From assembly GCA_018389105.1 (NCBI GenBank), contig JACATO010001097.1:364501-428500 (forward strand): 64,000 nucleotides of DNA. The letters are read 5' to 3'. A program made the position numbers and the translations under genes. Below the pieces are notes generated by a model, which did not search any database, had not been told where the DNA came from, and saw nothing but the letters and a program-made list of their open reading frames with translations. Positions 1 through 12,100 of the stretch are shown one piece after another. Source of the stretch: Nautilus pompilius (Eukaryota > Mollusca > Cephalopoda > Nautilida > Nautilidae). How positions within the stretch are numbered: the first letter of the stretch is position 1; each line of letters begins with the position of its first letter.

Positions 1-980
1 CTACAATCAATACACCTGCCAACGAGTTACAAGTGCATTTATACCATTTTGAAAAAAATCTGCATTTCTGGAGTCGATAAACCGTTGGAAGGCAGTTTCA
101 ATTGCTGCTTGGTTAGAGAAGCATTTCATATGGAGGAAGCTGTTGAGGTGTTTAAAGGTGGTGGTCTGTGGGAGAATAGGCTGGGTGAGGGAGAACTTCG
201 TACTCCGTGTTCAGTTTCTGAAGAGTTTTTTGACGTGAGGACGAGCATTGTCGTGGAGCAGGATTGGGCCTCTTTGATTCACCAATGCTGGCTGCTGTTG
301 GGAGAGAATATGATGAACAACGTTTAATTCACGACAGTACCTTCAGCTGTAATGGTTTCACCGGATTGCAAGAAGTTATGGTGGATGACAGCAGTTGTAG
401 TCCATCAGACAGTGACCATGACCTTTAGGTGGAGGTTTGGTTTTGGAATGTGGTTAGGTGCCCTATCTCTGTTGAGCCACTTTGCTGATCATTTGTGATT
501 GTCATAAAGGATCCATTCTTCATCACACGTAATGATTCATTCAAAAAATGGGTCGGTTTCTTATGACAAGCGAAGAGCAGATCTCCAATGAACAATTTTG
601 TTGTTGTTCACTCAACTTGTGAGGCAAGCTTCTTCACCTTGCTGATTGTGTCAAGATGCCGGGGAAACAGTTGCAGAGCTTATGTCAAGCTCTCCAGCAA
701 TTTCTCGCATTTTTTTCTTGGATCAGCTTCAACCGAAGCTTTCAGACAGTTGTCATCACAGCTGGAAGGATGTCCACTACATTCATTATCCTCGAGGCAC
801 CACATCTCCTGATCGAAACCTTGCAAACCGTCCTTGTACTGTGCGCTCATTTGCTGTGGCCCCGCCCCATCCTTGCTTAATGTTACGAGTTGCCTCGCTC
901 GCTTTGTGTTCTGGTTTGAACTCGTGAAGTAAAATGGCACAAAAACTTTTCTATCCATGCTTCACCCTGAACCCTGAAAC
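1..980 (-). mobile_element. mariner-family (SETMAR-like) transposase relic, cut by the window edge
   Basis: Read on the minus strand, this stretch gives mariner transposase in pieces and in order. The N-terminus starts near 958 (MDRKVFVPFYF). It is followed by a helix-turn-helix part with GHPSSCDDNCLKASVEADPR near 690-780. A middle part contains VTVWWTT, then the catalytic-region motif GPILLHDNARPHV near 245-290. The end, LVTRWQVCIDC, reaches position 1. This order and these motifs are those of the mariner D,D34D family. The frame changes several times, so the copy is dead. Terminal inverted repeats were not identified: one end is outside the window and the other was not clear near 960-1130. 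Plus-strand open frames here are shadows of the transposase. Confidence 0.85.
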
Positions 981-2136
981 AAATATCTATTTTATGATTT
1001 TTAAAAAGGTAAGCTTTGCATAATTTATGCCAAAGCAGAAGCTACAAAATGATATATATAACTTATCTACACATGCCTCCACAGGCGTGCAAAAGATGAA
1101 CCCCAAATTAACATGATATAAAAACCGACAAAACTTTTATTACATTTACTATCAGCATAACATTTGTGTATTAAGCATCAGTATTTGTTTGCTTTCCTGC
1201 TAGAATAGATTTTTATTGGAATAAATTTCTTATGTGGAATTTTATGTTTTAATTACCACATAATGTTAGAGAATTATATTATTTATTATTCTGAAAGATG
1301 AATGCCTCCCTCATAGGAAACGTTAGCATAAGTTCTTTTTGCATGTTTGTTCACCAGATTTATCAGATATTCAGATTTGTAATGCTCAGAAGTTGGGATC
1401 TTGACATCAGGTGGTTACAAAACCACTGTAAAGCAGGTGAGCCTGTTGACATCAGAACAAACTCTTTTGATAAACTGGATCATCCACCTCTGGACCTCAC
1501 TTGCCAGATGAGGAAAAAAATTCTGCCATACTGCCTATGATTATTCAGTTAAAATGCTGTCCACTATTTTCAGCTGTACAAAAACTAATTTTAAGCCTTT
1601 TTCTGATTACCTTTCAAGTTCTCAGTGATATGCTAAATCAAAATTTGAAATGTCAGGGCAGTAGTTTTCCAAATCTGTTTATTCAAGATTTCGTACATTT
1701 ATTTTCATTGTTGGAAAACACCAGTATGTTCTGTTTTCTCATCCTGGCATCCGGATGTTGGCTAAAGTTATTTTCATTGATACCATCAATAGTTCTACAT
1801 TTATCTATAATTTCTGATAATACCCACTTTTTTAATTAATACAATTTTTTTAAAATTTTCTGTGTCTCATAGTTTAAGAAATTCATTTTCTAGACATGAA
1901 TAGAACAAAGAAAGAAAACTATCTATTTCTGGTCTCTATCACCCTGATGTTCAATATCTAATGGGATGGCAAAAAATACACACACACACATGCATATTAG
2001 GTTCTTTTGAGTTTAGTACTTAGTGAAATTATAAACCTAAAGAAAAATCTCAAAGCATTCATCAGTACGGGTCTGTTTCTGGCTTGTCTTCAGTGGTTAA
2101 TGGGTTAACTAACATTACCATTCCTTTTACTTTCAG
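981..2136. other. non-coding stretch, probably intron upstream of the first visible exon
   Basis: No exon with matching splice borders and phase was found. A piece at 1362-1431 between AG and GT was tested as an exon, but it carries a stop in the phase required by the next exon. A short CA run lies near 1978. Confidence 0.4.
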
Positions 2137-2229
2137 GTGTCTGCTCATGATTTCTTGGCATTTCCTTCTCCAACAAAGTTAATACAGATGGGAACACACC
2201 GAGCAGAGGACATCATAGAGGAATTGGGA
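2137..2229 (+). CDS. unrecognised plus-strand gene, first visible exon (C-terminal part of a longer protein)
   Basis: This exon follows a pyrimidine tract ending in TTTCAG and ends at GGA|GTGAGT. Only phase 0 is open, and it gives 31 residues beginning VSAHDFLAFPSPTKLIQMG. It joins five further exons (2964-3008, 3188-3248, 6530-6621, 6924-7048, 7694-7760) with phases 0, 0, 1, 0 and 2 that agree at every junction, giving 160 residues to the stop. That chain is the evidence for a real gene. The visible protein is rich in leucine and helical in composition, without a signal peptide, membrane segment or motif I recognise. Upstream exons must lie outside the window or were not found. I do not assign a function. 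Confidence 0.7.
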
Positions 2230-2963
2230 GTGAGTTGCCAAGTTTGGTAAACCTTTGATGATCATTTGCGTACAAAAACTAAGAAGGAATTTCTAATATT
2301 ATAGTTTGAATGAATGAATTTGAAATTTTCCTTTTTTCAGTTTTATATCTAGTTTGTTGGTTGGTTTTAGATTTTGTGGTTTGGATCAGTTGATGTAACT
2401 AGGTGACCAGAGTAACTGGCTGATGCACAGGAGTTTTACTGGTAATTCTCTATGGTTTGTATTTTTTAGAATCAACATACAAAATAGTTTATCTCATAAA
2501 ACTGCAGAAAATCTGACCTTTATTTTTGCATATTTCAGCGGGTTATTTCATTGACCTATTGTAGTGCATAATTAAGGTTCACCTGGAAGTTAATATGCTA
2601 GCTTGAGTATCTACCAACCTGGTTTGGTAAACTCCCACAGAATGGGTTTTTTCCTTGCTATTCTGTGTTAATCCATGGAGGTTTTGGTTTCCTCCCACAG
2701 CTAAACATAGAGACTTCTACCCTGGACATCATGGTATCATAGTCTTGAATACTCAAGCCCACTGGAATCATGCCTACCGAGAGGGCTGGGAATGCAGGTG
2801 GTTAAATCAAATTAAGCCATCAAATTTATTCAACAATGTGACAAATAGCCATGGCAGTGACATCTGGTGAACAGTCACTTCAGTAGGCAATTTCTCTGTT
2901 CTACTACTATTGATTGCTTGTTTTTATGGATTTTTTTTCTCTCTCTCTCTAACACTTTTCCAG

Positions 2964-3008
2964 GAAGGAATAACAGATATTGACCAAATTGTGAAAGTAT
3001 TTTTGAAA
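2964..3008 (+). CDS. unrecognised plus-strand gene, second visible exon
   Basis: This is a 15-codon exon between TTTTCCAG and GTAAGT, phase 0 at both ends, encoding EGITDIDQIVKVFLK. It fits between the exons at 2137 and 3188 without a frame change. Confidence 0.7.
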
Positions 3009-3187
3009 GTAAGTTTTACTTTCTAACAAAACTTCTTAAGAGCAATTTGCACCAATGAATTTCAGTAGGTTATTTGTAATTGTTCACGCTCACACGAATG
3101 CAGTATAAGGCAATTTAAAAACAAAATGAAGTTGTTGGTGATAATTTTTGCCACCTGTATATTTATTTTGCACTTGATTATTCGCAG

Positions 3188-3248
3188 GTCAGCTCTGTTG
3201 TAGTGTTGAACGATAAAGAAACAAGAGAAGCAGCCTGTTCCTGCTCAG
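3188..3248 (+). CDS. unrecognised plus-strand gene, third visible exon
   Basis: The 61-base exon lies between TTCGCAG and GTACGT and encodes VSSVVVLNDKETREAACSCS plus one base of the next codon. The split codon is completed by AG at 6530, giving Glu. Confidence 0.7.
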
Positions 3249-3876
3249 GTACGTATCAACACTTCACTCTTCTTGTGGCATAAAAGAGCTCACCAAGAGC
3301 AAAGGTAACTAACTGCCCTGAACGTTAGCGTGTGAGCTCAGTCAGTAATCAGTTAAATTTTTTAGAAAACTGCCTACAATTTAAATCACCTTCCACCTAA
3401 ACCAAGCATTCATCGTTATTAGATGAGAGGAGCCACACTAACATCACATCACTTAATTTGTGTGTGTGTGTGTGTACCTGTGCAGCTTTCCAGGGTCATC
3501 TACAGTACTTTCCTTAAAGCTTAAGCTCAGTTATAGTCAATTTATCCATTGGCTTCTTTACATCTTCGTTCTTATTAATATTTTGGGGTTGAGTGTAAGC
3601 ACAAAAGATACAGATGTGTAGGTGATAAATTTAGGTTATTTTCATGTTTGTTGGTATCATCCAAAAGCTCCCTCAGTTTGAGGCTATTAAAACATTGGAT
3701 ATCTGTAGATACGTAAGCAGTTCCTCCAAGTTCTCGGCAACCGAGTTAACACTAAACAAAGTAATTACTGACCGCTTCACTGAAAATGATAGCATCAGTC
3801 ACCCACTGCCGCCTCTTTGGAATGTATGTCAAGTTGTGCTAAGGATATTTTTGAACTTGCAAATGAGGACACAATT

Positions 3877-5621
3877 ATGTTATCAAAGAAAAGAAAATTA
3901 GACAAAGAATGTTGTGTGATTCAAGAAAAGTGGAGAAATTTGTATTTCTTTGGGGAAGTGAATGGAATGCCAACCTGCTTGATTTGCACATAGCAGGTTT
4001 GCGACATTATAATACTAATCATGCTGTGAAATACGATAACTATACTGGGAAATTACGCGAGGACAAAGTTGCTGAATTAGAAAAGTCATTGAAAAAGCAG
4101 CAGTCAGTATTTAAATATGCTCATACAGTAAATGACTCTGCAACTAAGGCAAGTTATGTGATTGCTCATGAAATAGCTGCATCATCAAAACCATTTCCAG
4201 AAGGGAACTTTGTGAAAAAATACATGTTGATGACTGCAGAGGTAAAGTGTCCAGATAAATGCCAAACTTTTACAAACATAAGCCTTTCAAGAAAAACAAT
4301 CACAGAAAAAATTACTGATTTATCAGAGAACCTCAACAGTCAACCATTTTCAGTTGCAGTTGATGAAAGTATGGTATAACTGATGATGTGGCACAGCTTG
4401 CAATTTTCATTCGAGATGCTGATACAAATATGCATGTAACAGAAGAGTTTGTGGAAATGGTTCTGATGAAAGACACAACAACAGGTGATGACATCTCCCA
4501 CAGTTTGGTGGAAACTCTGGAAAAAAATAGGTGTAGACTGGGCATGAGATGTGAATCTGGATACAGACGGAGCACCACAAATGGTGGGTAGAAAAGCTGA
4601 AGTTGCTACAAAGTTAAAAGAAAACTGCTATCTGTGAATTCAAGCCATCAGTGTTATACATTGCATTTCTTTTTGCATCAAGAAGCACAGTGTAGTAAAA
4701 GGCTGAAGATGGATATTGTTATGTTATAAAAACAATTTTGTACGAGAACGAGGCCTTAACCACAGGCAGTTTAACTGCCTTCTGGAAGAAAGAGAGAACT
4801 CTCATGGGCTGCCATATCACACTGATATTCACTGGCTAAGTCGGGGAACTGTACTGAAATGGTTCTATGAATTGCTTGGCAAGATACAATTGTTTATAGA
4901 TCGAAAAGGGAAGGTTGTGCCTGAATTACAGAATATTGATTGGCTTCAAGATGTTGCCTTTAGGGTGGATATTACAGAACACATGAATTGTCTTAACAAA
5001 AAGATATAGGGGTGCAACAATTTGGTGACAGAATTTTATGATTGCATTCGTTCCTCTGAAATTAAACTTCAGCTTTGGGAAAAGCAACTTTCAGAAAGTA
5101 AGCTGGCACACTTTCCAACCTTAAAAACAAGACTTGGCACAGCTAAGTCACATTGTGATGCCTTCACAGAAAAGTACAGCAGCAAAATTTGTAAGTTAAA
5201 AAAAATGAATTCCAAGAAAGGTTTTTTTTTGATTTTAAAAGCCTCGAGAAATACTTTTCAATTTTTCAGAACCATTTTCGGTCAATGTTCATGAGATCTC
5301 TGAGGATCTTCAGATGGAAATAATCAATCCGATGTCTGTTTTGAAGAATAAGCTTATATTGGCACATTCTATCTATATGTAGGACCAAATTATCCCATGT
5401 TAAAGTTTTTTGCTTAAAAAATTCTGTCCATGTTTGGGACAAGGTGTGTCTGTGAACAGATCTTTTCTGTAATGAACATTAACAAGTCTAAACTACATTC
5501 CCAAATTACTGATGCATATTCGATGCTCAAGGCTGCCACAGCCCAGTTACTTACTCCAAACTTTGATACACTGATCCAAAATAAGAGGTGTCAGGTATCA
5601 GAAAGCAGAAGTAGAAAGTAA
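3877..5621 (+). mobile_element. GTF2IRD2-like hAT transposase relic, inside an intron
   Basis: Translated pieces on the plus strand follow the hAT-type transposase seen in GTF2IRD2 and its many mobile relatives. The start is MLSKKRKLDKECCVIQEKW, with a zinc-finger-like MPTCLICT. Then come KVAELEKSLKKQQSVFKYA, NISLSRKTITEKITDLSENL, FSVAVDES, LAIFIRDADTNMHVTEEFVE and DGAPQMVG. Next are RGLNHRQFNCLLEE, HWLSRGTVLKWFYELL, DVAFRVDITEHMNCLN and LAHFPTLKTRL. A C-terminal dimerisation part closes it (FGTRCVCEQIFSVMNINKSK). Several frame changes and internal stops show it is not functional. It lies in the same orientation as the host gene, between the exons ending at 3248 and starting at 6530. Terminal repeats and an 8-bp target duplication were not identified. 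Confidence 0.85.
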
Positions 5622-6529
5622 ATAAAGTGTCATATATCAGTATACTTATTATCTATAAACCTATTCTTTTAATTGTAAATTGTAGTTGTAGAGGTAATTC
5701 TGCTGCCATTTTAAATCACTGTCTAGCAACCAAATTGTATTATGTTTGTGTATAGTGTTTAAGTTTAGATAAAACTGCACGCGTCAGGTTACGTTTGATT
5801 TCTCGAAATAAGAGACATATTAGCCAACATGCATTTATCCAGATGGAATACTGACTGCCCATTCATAATTTAATGGGGGTTGCAATTATTATTAGATAAT
5901 TTAAATGAAATATTGCTTCTTCTTTCCCCCCCCCCCCACATACATATTTCATATATATAATAAAAGAAATGTGATTTCAGATCAGGTGGGATTTTCTTTT
6001 ATTGAAGTATAAACTTTGAATGTGTAGCATAAGTTCTAAAGTTATGATAGGTCTATATTTTAATTATTTAGTGAACATGAACGCATGTATGTGTGTATAT
6101 GTATTCGATTATATATCTTTTGAAGTTAAAGTGGTATTTTTTAAAGGTTACCGCCTCTGTGAGCGGATTAATGCTAAGGAAAAACCCAATACACTTTTTG
6201 TTTACTAAAGCAACACCTAAGGGAAGGAAACTCTCTCTAATATATTTTCTATTTTTGTTTGTAACTTAAATATTTTTTTCATGTATTAAAGTTCATAATT
6301 CCACGTAGAATATCATCTGCAAATTTTGGCTTTTATGATTTCTTTTTCTTTTCTTCAAGAAATCAAGTGCGACCATTACGTGACACACATTGTTTATTAT
6401 ATGTAGAGATACTGCTGACATTTTTCATTTTTTTTTTTTTACAATCCTCTTTTTTATAGGTTCTCTCCCTTGCTAGCAATCAGTGCTTTCTCGAATGTAA
6501 GGTGGCTTTCTGTTACTTTTTCATTGCAG
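5622..6529 (+). other. intron remainder
   Basis: AT-rich sequence without a coding signal, with a C homopolymer near 5926-5937. It ends at the acceptor TTCATTGCAG. Confidence 0.4.
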
Positions 6530-6621
6530 AGGAACTTCTTAAGCAGGCTTTTAATTCATGTCTAGCAAACATTTCATCGCTCCTACCGAACTCTTTACTC
6601 GTTCATCTGGGTCTGCTGAAA
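6530..6621 (+). CDS. unrecognised plus-strand gene, fourth visible exon
   Basis: The exon runs from TTCATTGCAG to GTAAGT. Two bases complete the Glu codon from the previous exon, followed by 30 codons that begin ELLKQAFNSCLANISSLLPN and end LLVHLGLLK, in phase 0. The leucine-rich helical pattern would suit an alpha-helical repeat protein, but I cannot name it. Confidence 0.7.
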
Positions 6622-6923
6622 GTAAGTGCTATTTGCTCATAAGAAACTATTCTTCTGGCTGATTTATGTTCCGCACATAAAATTGTGAGAGGTCAGGGGT
6701 CACACCGCTGCTTTAGGATGAGAGTTTTGAGACACAATAATAGTTTCTAGAATGACTGGAAAAGATATTGTGCTTTTAAGACAAACAGAATAGGATTTTG
6801 GTTGTCAGATTTTATTACCATAAATGATAACAGTGGCTAATTTATAATTCTTTTATGCTCTTTCTTATTGCAGACATTCTGTTGTTAAGATGATAGTGCA
6901 GAGTAGTGTTAATTGTGTTTCAG

Positions 6924-7048
6924 GGAGAAGACAAAAGGTACAAGCCACCAGGAGACATATCGGGTCCGTTGCTTGTTCTTGCCCACATTGTCAAGCAGCC
7001 CTACTTCCCTGATTTCTCACGAGATATTCTAACCAGCTTTGTCAGTAG
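6924..7048 (+). CDS. unrecognised plus-strand gene, fifth visible exon
   Basis: The exon lies between TGTGTTTCAG and GTGGGT and encodes 41 codons (GEDKRYKPPGDISGPLLVLA near its start, ending DILTSFVS). Two further bases form Arg with the first base of the final exon. Confidence 0.7.
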
Positions 7049-7693
7049 GTGGGTAAAATGGTGATAACTAAACACCTTTTCTTGATATTTGCTTAATACT
7101 GGGAGGTGTGCACTATTTGGATGTGAATGAATCAAGAAAAAAAAAAGTACATGTAGAGTTAACCCTTCTATTATGTTTGTGGTCTACCTGACTTGACAGC
7201 AGTTCCTGCCAAGTTTGAAACTTGCAAGATTTTTTAAAAAAATTCATAATAGGAAGATGAGACTGACTCTGCATGCACTTTTCTCTCTTTTTATCATTGA
7301 TGGTAGGCAAAGTTTATGACCAAAACTGGACTTAAGAAAATGAGCACTCTTAAAAGCATTGGGTTCATGAAAATGGATTAAAATAGGCAAAGTGAGCTTA
7401 AAGTACTGGCTAATCGTAACGGGACTGGTCTGAAATAAGACAAAAAAAAAAATGGTGATTTCAGCACTCAGCTGAGAGGTCCCTGTACTCTCCCTTTTTT
7501 GAAATATCTATAACGATTTTACAGTGTTGACTTACTGTCTGTCTGCCAGAGAGACTCAGCAGTCATCGGGGTCATACGTACTGGCAGGTACCAAACCTTG
7601 GTTTACCAGCCAGTTTCAGTGTTATCAGAGGTGGCTGTCTAAACTCTGCTTTTTGTATGATGATTACACAGCTCATTTTTCTTTGTTTTTCAG

Positions 7694-7760
7694 ACCTAGT
7701 AAATTAACAGAGACTTGTCACGAGGCGAAAGAAGTGTTTCTTCAAGCTGCCTGTTCCTAA
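7694..7760 (+). CDS. unrecognised plus-strand gene, terminal exon
   Basis: After the acceptor TTTTTCAG one base completes Arg, followed by PSKLTETCHEAKEVFLQAAC, one Ser and a TAA stop at 7758-7760. The frame upstream of the acceptor is also open to 7524, but the spliced reading is preferred because of the phase match. Confidence 0.7.
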
Positions 7761-7825
7761 CACCAGCTCCTTGTTTTCATTTCTTGTAAAAATCAGTCTA
7801 ACTTCAGTTCAAATACATACTTCTG

Positions 7826-7831
7826 AATAAA
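7826..7831 (+). promoter_or_regulatory. poly(A) signal AATAAA
   Basis: This AATAAA lies 66 bases after the stop codon of the plus-strand gene and is a plausible 3' end signal. A GT-rich run (GTTTGTTTT) follows it directly. Confidence 0.5.
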
Positions 7832-7850
7832 GTTTGTTTTACAATATAAC

Positions 7851-8887
7851 TAATAATCAAAAATTTGCAAAGTCTCAATGAAATTGTTAGATCTAATAAA
7901 AGCCTGATTGCTATTATTACATTGGGTTTAACCCTGTATATCAACTGGGATTGCATTTGTACCCCACTACCATTCAGATATGTATTATTCAGCATATTCC
8001 TCACTAATATTAACCCTTTCTGACAAATTTCTATTGCTGCAGCTCCACACGTTAACTAAACATACAGCCAATTCAATAAATACTATGCCAGTGGTAAAAA
8101 CTGATGTGATGGAAAGCCTGTATCCATCTTGTTATGTGTTGTAAAGGTCTAATTTCAATCAGGATCCTGCTATCAGCAAATGAAAACTACTCGTCTGTGA
8201 GCAGCATGAGCATACAGCTTTGAAAATTGCTCTCGTGTATCACATCAGTACTTAACATACATGGATAAATCCTAGTCACATGATCATGACAAAAAAATTA
8301 TGCTGACTATTAAGACTACCAGCTGCATGGTTACATATTGACCTGTGGCCTGAAGAGTAGAATCCTGTCCACTCTCTGTGCCACAGAGATGTAATGACAG
8401 CATTTTGGGCATGATCACAAGATCCAGTAAACCATTATCAGATGAGCATGATAAATACATATATTAGGCTGATCATGAAAGAGAACCCTTCGCTACAGCT
8501 ATCCGGTTTGTCTTTGTGTGTGTGCCTTTAATGAAAATAAATAAATAAAAAAAAATATGCTTGTCCTTTAAGAGTTATTTCCCTTGCCCACTCACCAACA
8601 TTAACATTATAAATACAAATATCCTCAAGGCTGAAAATTTTTAAAAATTGTTGCAACAATTTTATGCCTTTTTAACAATTGTTTCCAAGAAATTAAATAT
8701 TTACTGATGTACCATGTAATAAACATTTTAGCAACAAGAGGGCAAAGCTCACCAGGTTAAATAGAAACCAACTGACAAGAAATGTCCCTTATTCAACAAC
8801 TTTCCATCTTATCTCGATTGTATTAGTTCTCAAATATCACAGCAGGTAGGGTTGCAGGTTCAGGGTCTGCTAGTGTCCACGTGACTA
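7851..8887. other. intergenic stretch between two convergent genes
   Basis: I see no coding exon here. It separates the end of the plus-strand gene from the end of the minus-strand gene and probably contains both 3' UTRs. An A-rich AAATAAATAAAT run lies near 8535. Confidence 0.4.
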
Positions 8888-9007
8888 CTAAAGATCACAC
8901 CGAAGATTATCAGCATTTGGCAGACAGGCTTTTGCTGGCAAAACACTTCCCAGTTGTGCTTGGTGCCGCCGAATGAAACGGATCACCTCTGGTGATCGCA
9001 TCAGTAA
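8888..9007 (-). CDS. unrecognised minus-strand gene, terminal exon
   Basis: Read on the minus strand, the exon follows TTTCATTCCAG and encodes LLMRSPEVIRFIRRHQAQLG and 19 more residues to a TAG stop at 8890-8888. It is phase 0 and joins the exon at 9734-9868. The basic stretch RFIRRHQ is notable. No family was recognised. Confidence 0.65.
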   Translation of the reverse strand, partial: LLMRSPEVIRFIRRHQAQLGSVLPAKACLPNADNLRCDL

Positions 9008-9733
9008 CTGGAATGAAAAAAATGTCAGCATCTTAACTGATGTCGGCTTTTAGGTGCAGATTAAGGATTTTACAGTTTGCAATGTACTAATAAATTGTAA
9101 ATTTATGCCACACAATAAAGTTGGCTGTGGCTGTAAATGTTTACAGATATTAGCAGCTGAAAGAAAGTGAAAGTAGACAGGTGCACTCAGTAGGTCAGCG
9201 TCAGCTACTGGTATTCGTGCCAAGGACCAAAAGGTAAAAGAAAATATTGCAATGAAAATCAATTTTGCCTGCAATGTATTTCTTTCTACAGGATTTCAAG
9301 GATGGACAATATAATACTTGTGCAACTTCTCCAGTGAAAATGCATGCAGAGATTTTGTGCAAAAGCAAAATCTAAAACAGTTAAGGGGAGATAACCAAAA
9401 TAGCAACTTTTATACGAAATTCTTGACATTATTCACTGGTCGGAGTCTGTGAAACGTAACTGTTCTCATTTTTTCTATCCTATAACAGTGTCATGGAGTG
9501 TGTATGCAACTCCGAAAAAAAACTCTTGTTCTAAATATAAACATTTTGGACAAGGGAGTTAATGCATGTACGTATTGCCCTTTCACCCCTTATCAAAAAT
9601 GTATTAATGGAATCATAAAAAAAAAAAAAATAATCCCAAACCAAACGAACAAGGAGCTCTAGAGATCGTGGTGCATATGTAAAAACTGACAACGGGGAGG
9701 AGAAACTTAGCAGCAATTATGAAAGACTCCCAC

Positions 9734-9868
9734 CAGTTTCTTCTCTGAGAGAACCTCCTCCAAAAGACTGGGGCGTAGACTGGAATCCACATTATCAGTG
9801 CCAGCCGAGTGGGCAGAGTCCTTCATTGGTGAAACAGTTCCAACATCTGCCCCGCATAGACCAGCTCC
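9734..9868 (-). CDS. unrecognised minus-strand gene, internal exon
   Basis: This exon lies between the acceptor ATCCTCAG and the donor CTG|GTGGGA on the minus strand. It is 45 codons long, phase 0 at both ends, and begins GAGLCGADVGTVSPMKDSAH. It is Ser/Asp-rich and probably disordered, ending in a short helix (SLLEEVLSEKKL). It joins the terminal exon in frame. Confidence 0.65.
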
Positions 9869-11386
9869 CTGAGGATACATTGTTAAAGATGTGAGGATAA
9901 TCATTTTCTCAAACTACATACAAACTATCTGATGCTAATGAAGGAAGACAAGGGAAGTAAACCAGATAAATATGCTATAGTCATCTCTGTATTTTGTGCA
10001 CAATTGGCTATTCTTGACTGTTTTAATGCTAAAATTAATTGCTACAATGCAGAAAATATATCAAAGAAATAATAAAATATTCTCATCAGTCTGCATTCTT
10101 GAGTTCTAAAATGAGAGCAAAATATATATATATATGCAGTGACATCACAGCTGATACAAGTGCCATACAGTATGATGCATGAACTGTTGTTCTTGACAGG
10201 GAAAAGTATCATGAATTTAAACCGACTGAAGTTAACAAAAATGTAGGGAAAATTTAGCTGCTTTTTTAAATGTATATTCATTAACATATTAATTTTTTTA
10301 AAAAGAGTTATCTCCCCTCAACTAATTCTTGTAGATCAGACTAAATGAAGAGACAGTAAAAAACAGTAATAACTTTTTTAAAAAATTACCTTTAATTGTT
10401 CAGAATTGACTGACATCCAGAACATTTTCTTATCTTCACGTGTTTTGTTTTGTTTTTAAATTTCTAATTAATTTTAGTTTGCACATAGTCATTAATAAGA
10501 CCAACTAGGAATATTAGCATAACACATATAAATATATATATTTTTAAGTTTTTTTGAAAAAAAAAACTAAACTCGATAAACAGTGCATCACATTAAGAAT
10601 AAAGATATTTCAGTATCGAAATATTAAAAATTTACCATAATGTGTTGTGTCACCTTTAATCCATTTCCCGATAGTGTAGCAAAATTGTACGGTCTTCCTG
10701 GTACCTACGAATCAACTTTAAGGTACGTGCTAGCCTAACCCCGACTAAACCCACCAGCCAAGCCTGTGTATAAAGCAATTCTGTCATTCCAGCCCCGCAT
10801 ACTATTGCTCTGTATCTCTGTACTGCAAATTTCTATCTATTATACCACAGATGTCCACCTTACTGTTCTTTGTACGGTGTTGCAACAGAACACAGTTTGC
10901 TATTGTTACTCTCTTCATTAGTTATCGGCTCTGTCCATAACACGTCTCTGAAGTGAATAAAACAGCAAAACAAATTTCATATTTGTATATTCTTTGCTTT
11001 TTTTAGTCTATCTGTTGGGCTTTTATATTCTTAATGAAATTCAGTTAGAATAAATAACCAGTCAGCATTTTATGGGGAGGCATTAAATCAAGTAAAGACC
11101 CCTATATGGTGTATAATGTCTTGGCAGATTCCATAACTATTAGAAAATTTAATTATGGGTGATGAAAAAGATCAACATATATTGGTTGGTGCTGAATTAG
11201 CAGGAAAAGAAAACAACAACACGGGTGCAAACTTAGTACCATACCCTTGGAAGAACATCAAGAAGACAATTTCCCTTCTTTGGAGTCCAGAAGACAACAA
11301 GGGATAAACGGGGTAAACTTTGCAATGAATGGCAAATTGAAATCAACCAAAAAAAAAATTATACAGAGATGGAATTGAAGTCTTAC
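9869..11386 (-). other. intron of the unrecognised minus-strand gene
   Basis: AT-rich sequence with no further exon found. An undetected small phase-0 exon cannot be excluded. Confidence 0.4.
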
Positions 11387-12100
11387 CTCTTCATGTCCTT
11401 TCTTCATCTCCTGTTTGACCTTTTGGTTTTTCAAGTTCCTCTTCAGATTCTTCTCCCCTTCGTCTTTCTTTCCATCCTTGGTTGTTAGTCCCCTGTCAAC
11501 ACTTTTCTTTCTCCTCTGGCTCTGTGTTGCTGTGGTAGAAGTCAATGGGTTCACACGCTCACCACCCACTAACTCTTCCTCATCACTGTCCACAAAGTCA
11601 AAATGGTGTAGGGTTGGAGGTTTCTGACACCTGCTGTTCTCATCTTTCACCTGTACCGTTTCTGCTGATGCAATGAATTTGTCTTTTGTTGGTGCACATG
11701 TTAAATTTTGCAATGTGGTCTCTTCAAATTTTCTGACAACTGCTTTGTGTGCATTATCTTGCGTCTGGCCAATGAGACTGGATGTCTTGGAGCAACTTGG
11801 CTCCTGAGCCATTTTTGCATGAGGCTGACATTGTGATGGACGTGTCCAACCAATTGAGTTCGTCATCTCTAGACAACTTGGCACCTGACTGGATATTTTG
11901 TATGAATGACCACCAGACTGCAGCATCCAGCCCATAGGGCTTGGTGCATCAGAGTGACTGAACCCCTGAAACTGACCAACAGAAGCCTGTCTTTCAAGCG
12001 AACTCAACTCCTGGGTACTTGAAGCAAGATGGATGGTCTGTTGAGAACATTTTTTAAAAAACTGCTTGAAATCAGGCAGACTAGGATTCATCTTAAAACA
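11387..12100 (-). CDS. unrecognised minus-strand gene, large exon (238 codons)
   Basis: Read on the minus strand, the frame runs from the acceptor-like ACAACAACAG at 12101 to GAAGAG|GTAAGA at 11387. It is phase 0 at both ends and encodes CFKMNPSLPDFKQFFKKCSQ followed by a long Ser/Gln-rich, probably disordered part. An acidic patch (HHFDFVDSDEEELVGGERV, about residues 175-193) and a strongly basic Lys-rich end (RRKKSVDRG, then KKDEGEKNLKRNLKNQKVKQ) follow. With the two downstream exons the visible product is about 322 residues. The basic tail and acidic patch suggest a nuclear protein (inference). The N-terminal LPDFKQFF resembles a PCNA-binding motif but lacks its glutamine. Translation may start at the Met at 12091, or this may be an internal exon. 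Confidence 0.65.

Noticed and set aside
588-927. Three plus-strand open frames
   Set aside because: They are shadows of the minus-strand mariner transposase.
1362-1431. Possible upstream exon between CACCAG and GTGGTT
   Set aside because: In the phase needed to join the exon at 2137 it contains a stop.
11415-11627. Phe/Ser-rich plus-strand frame
   Set aside because: Shadow of the large minus-strand exon at 11387-12100.
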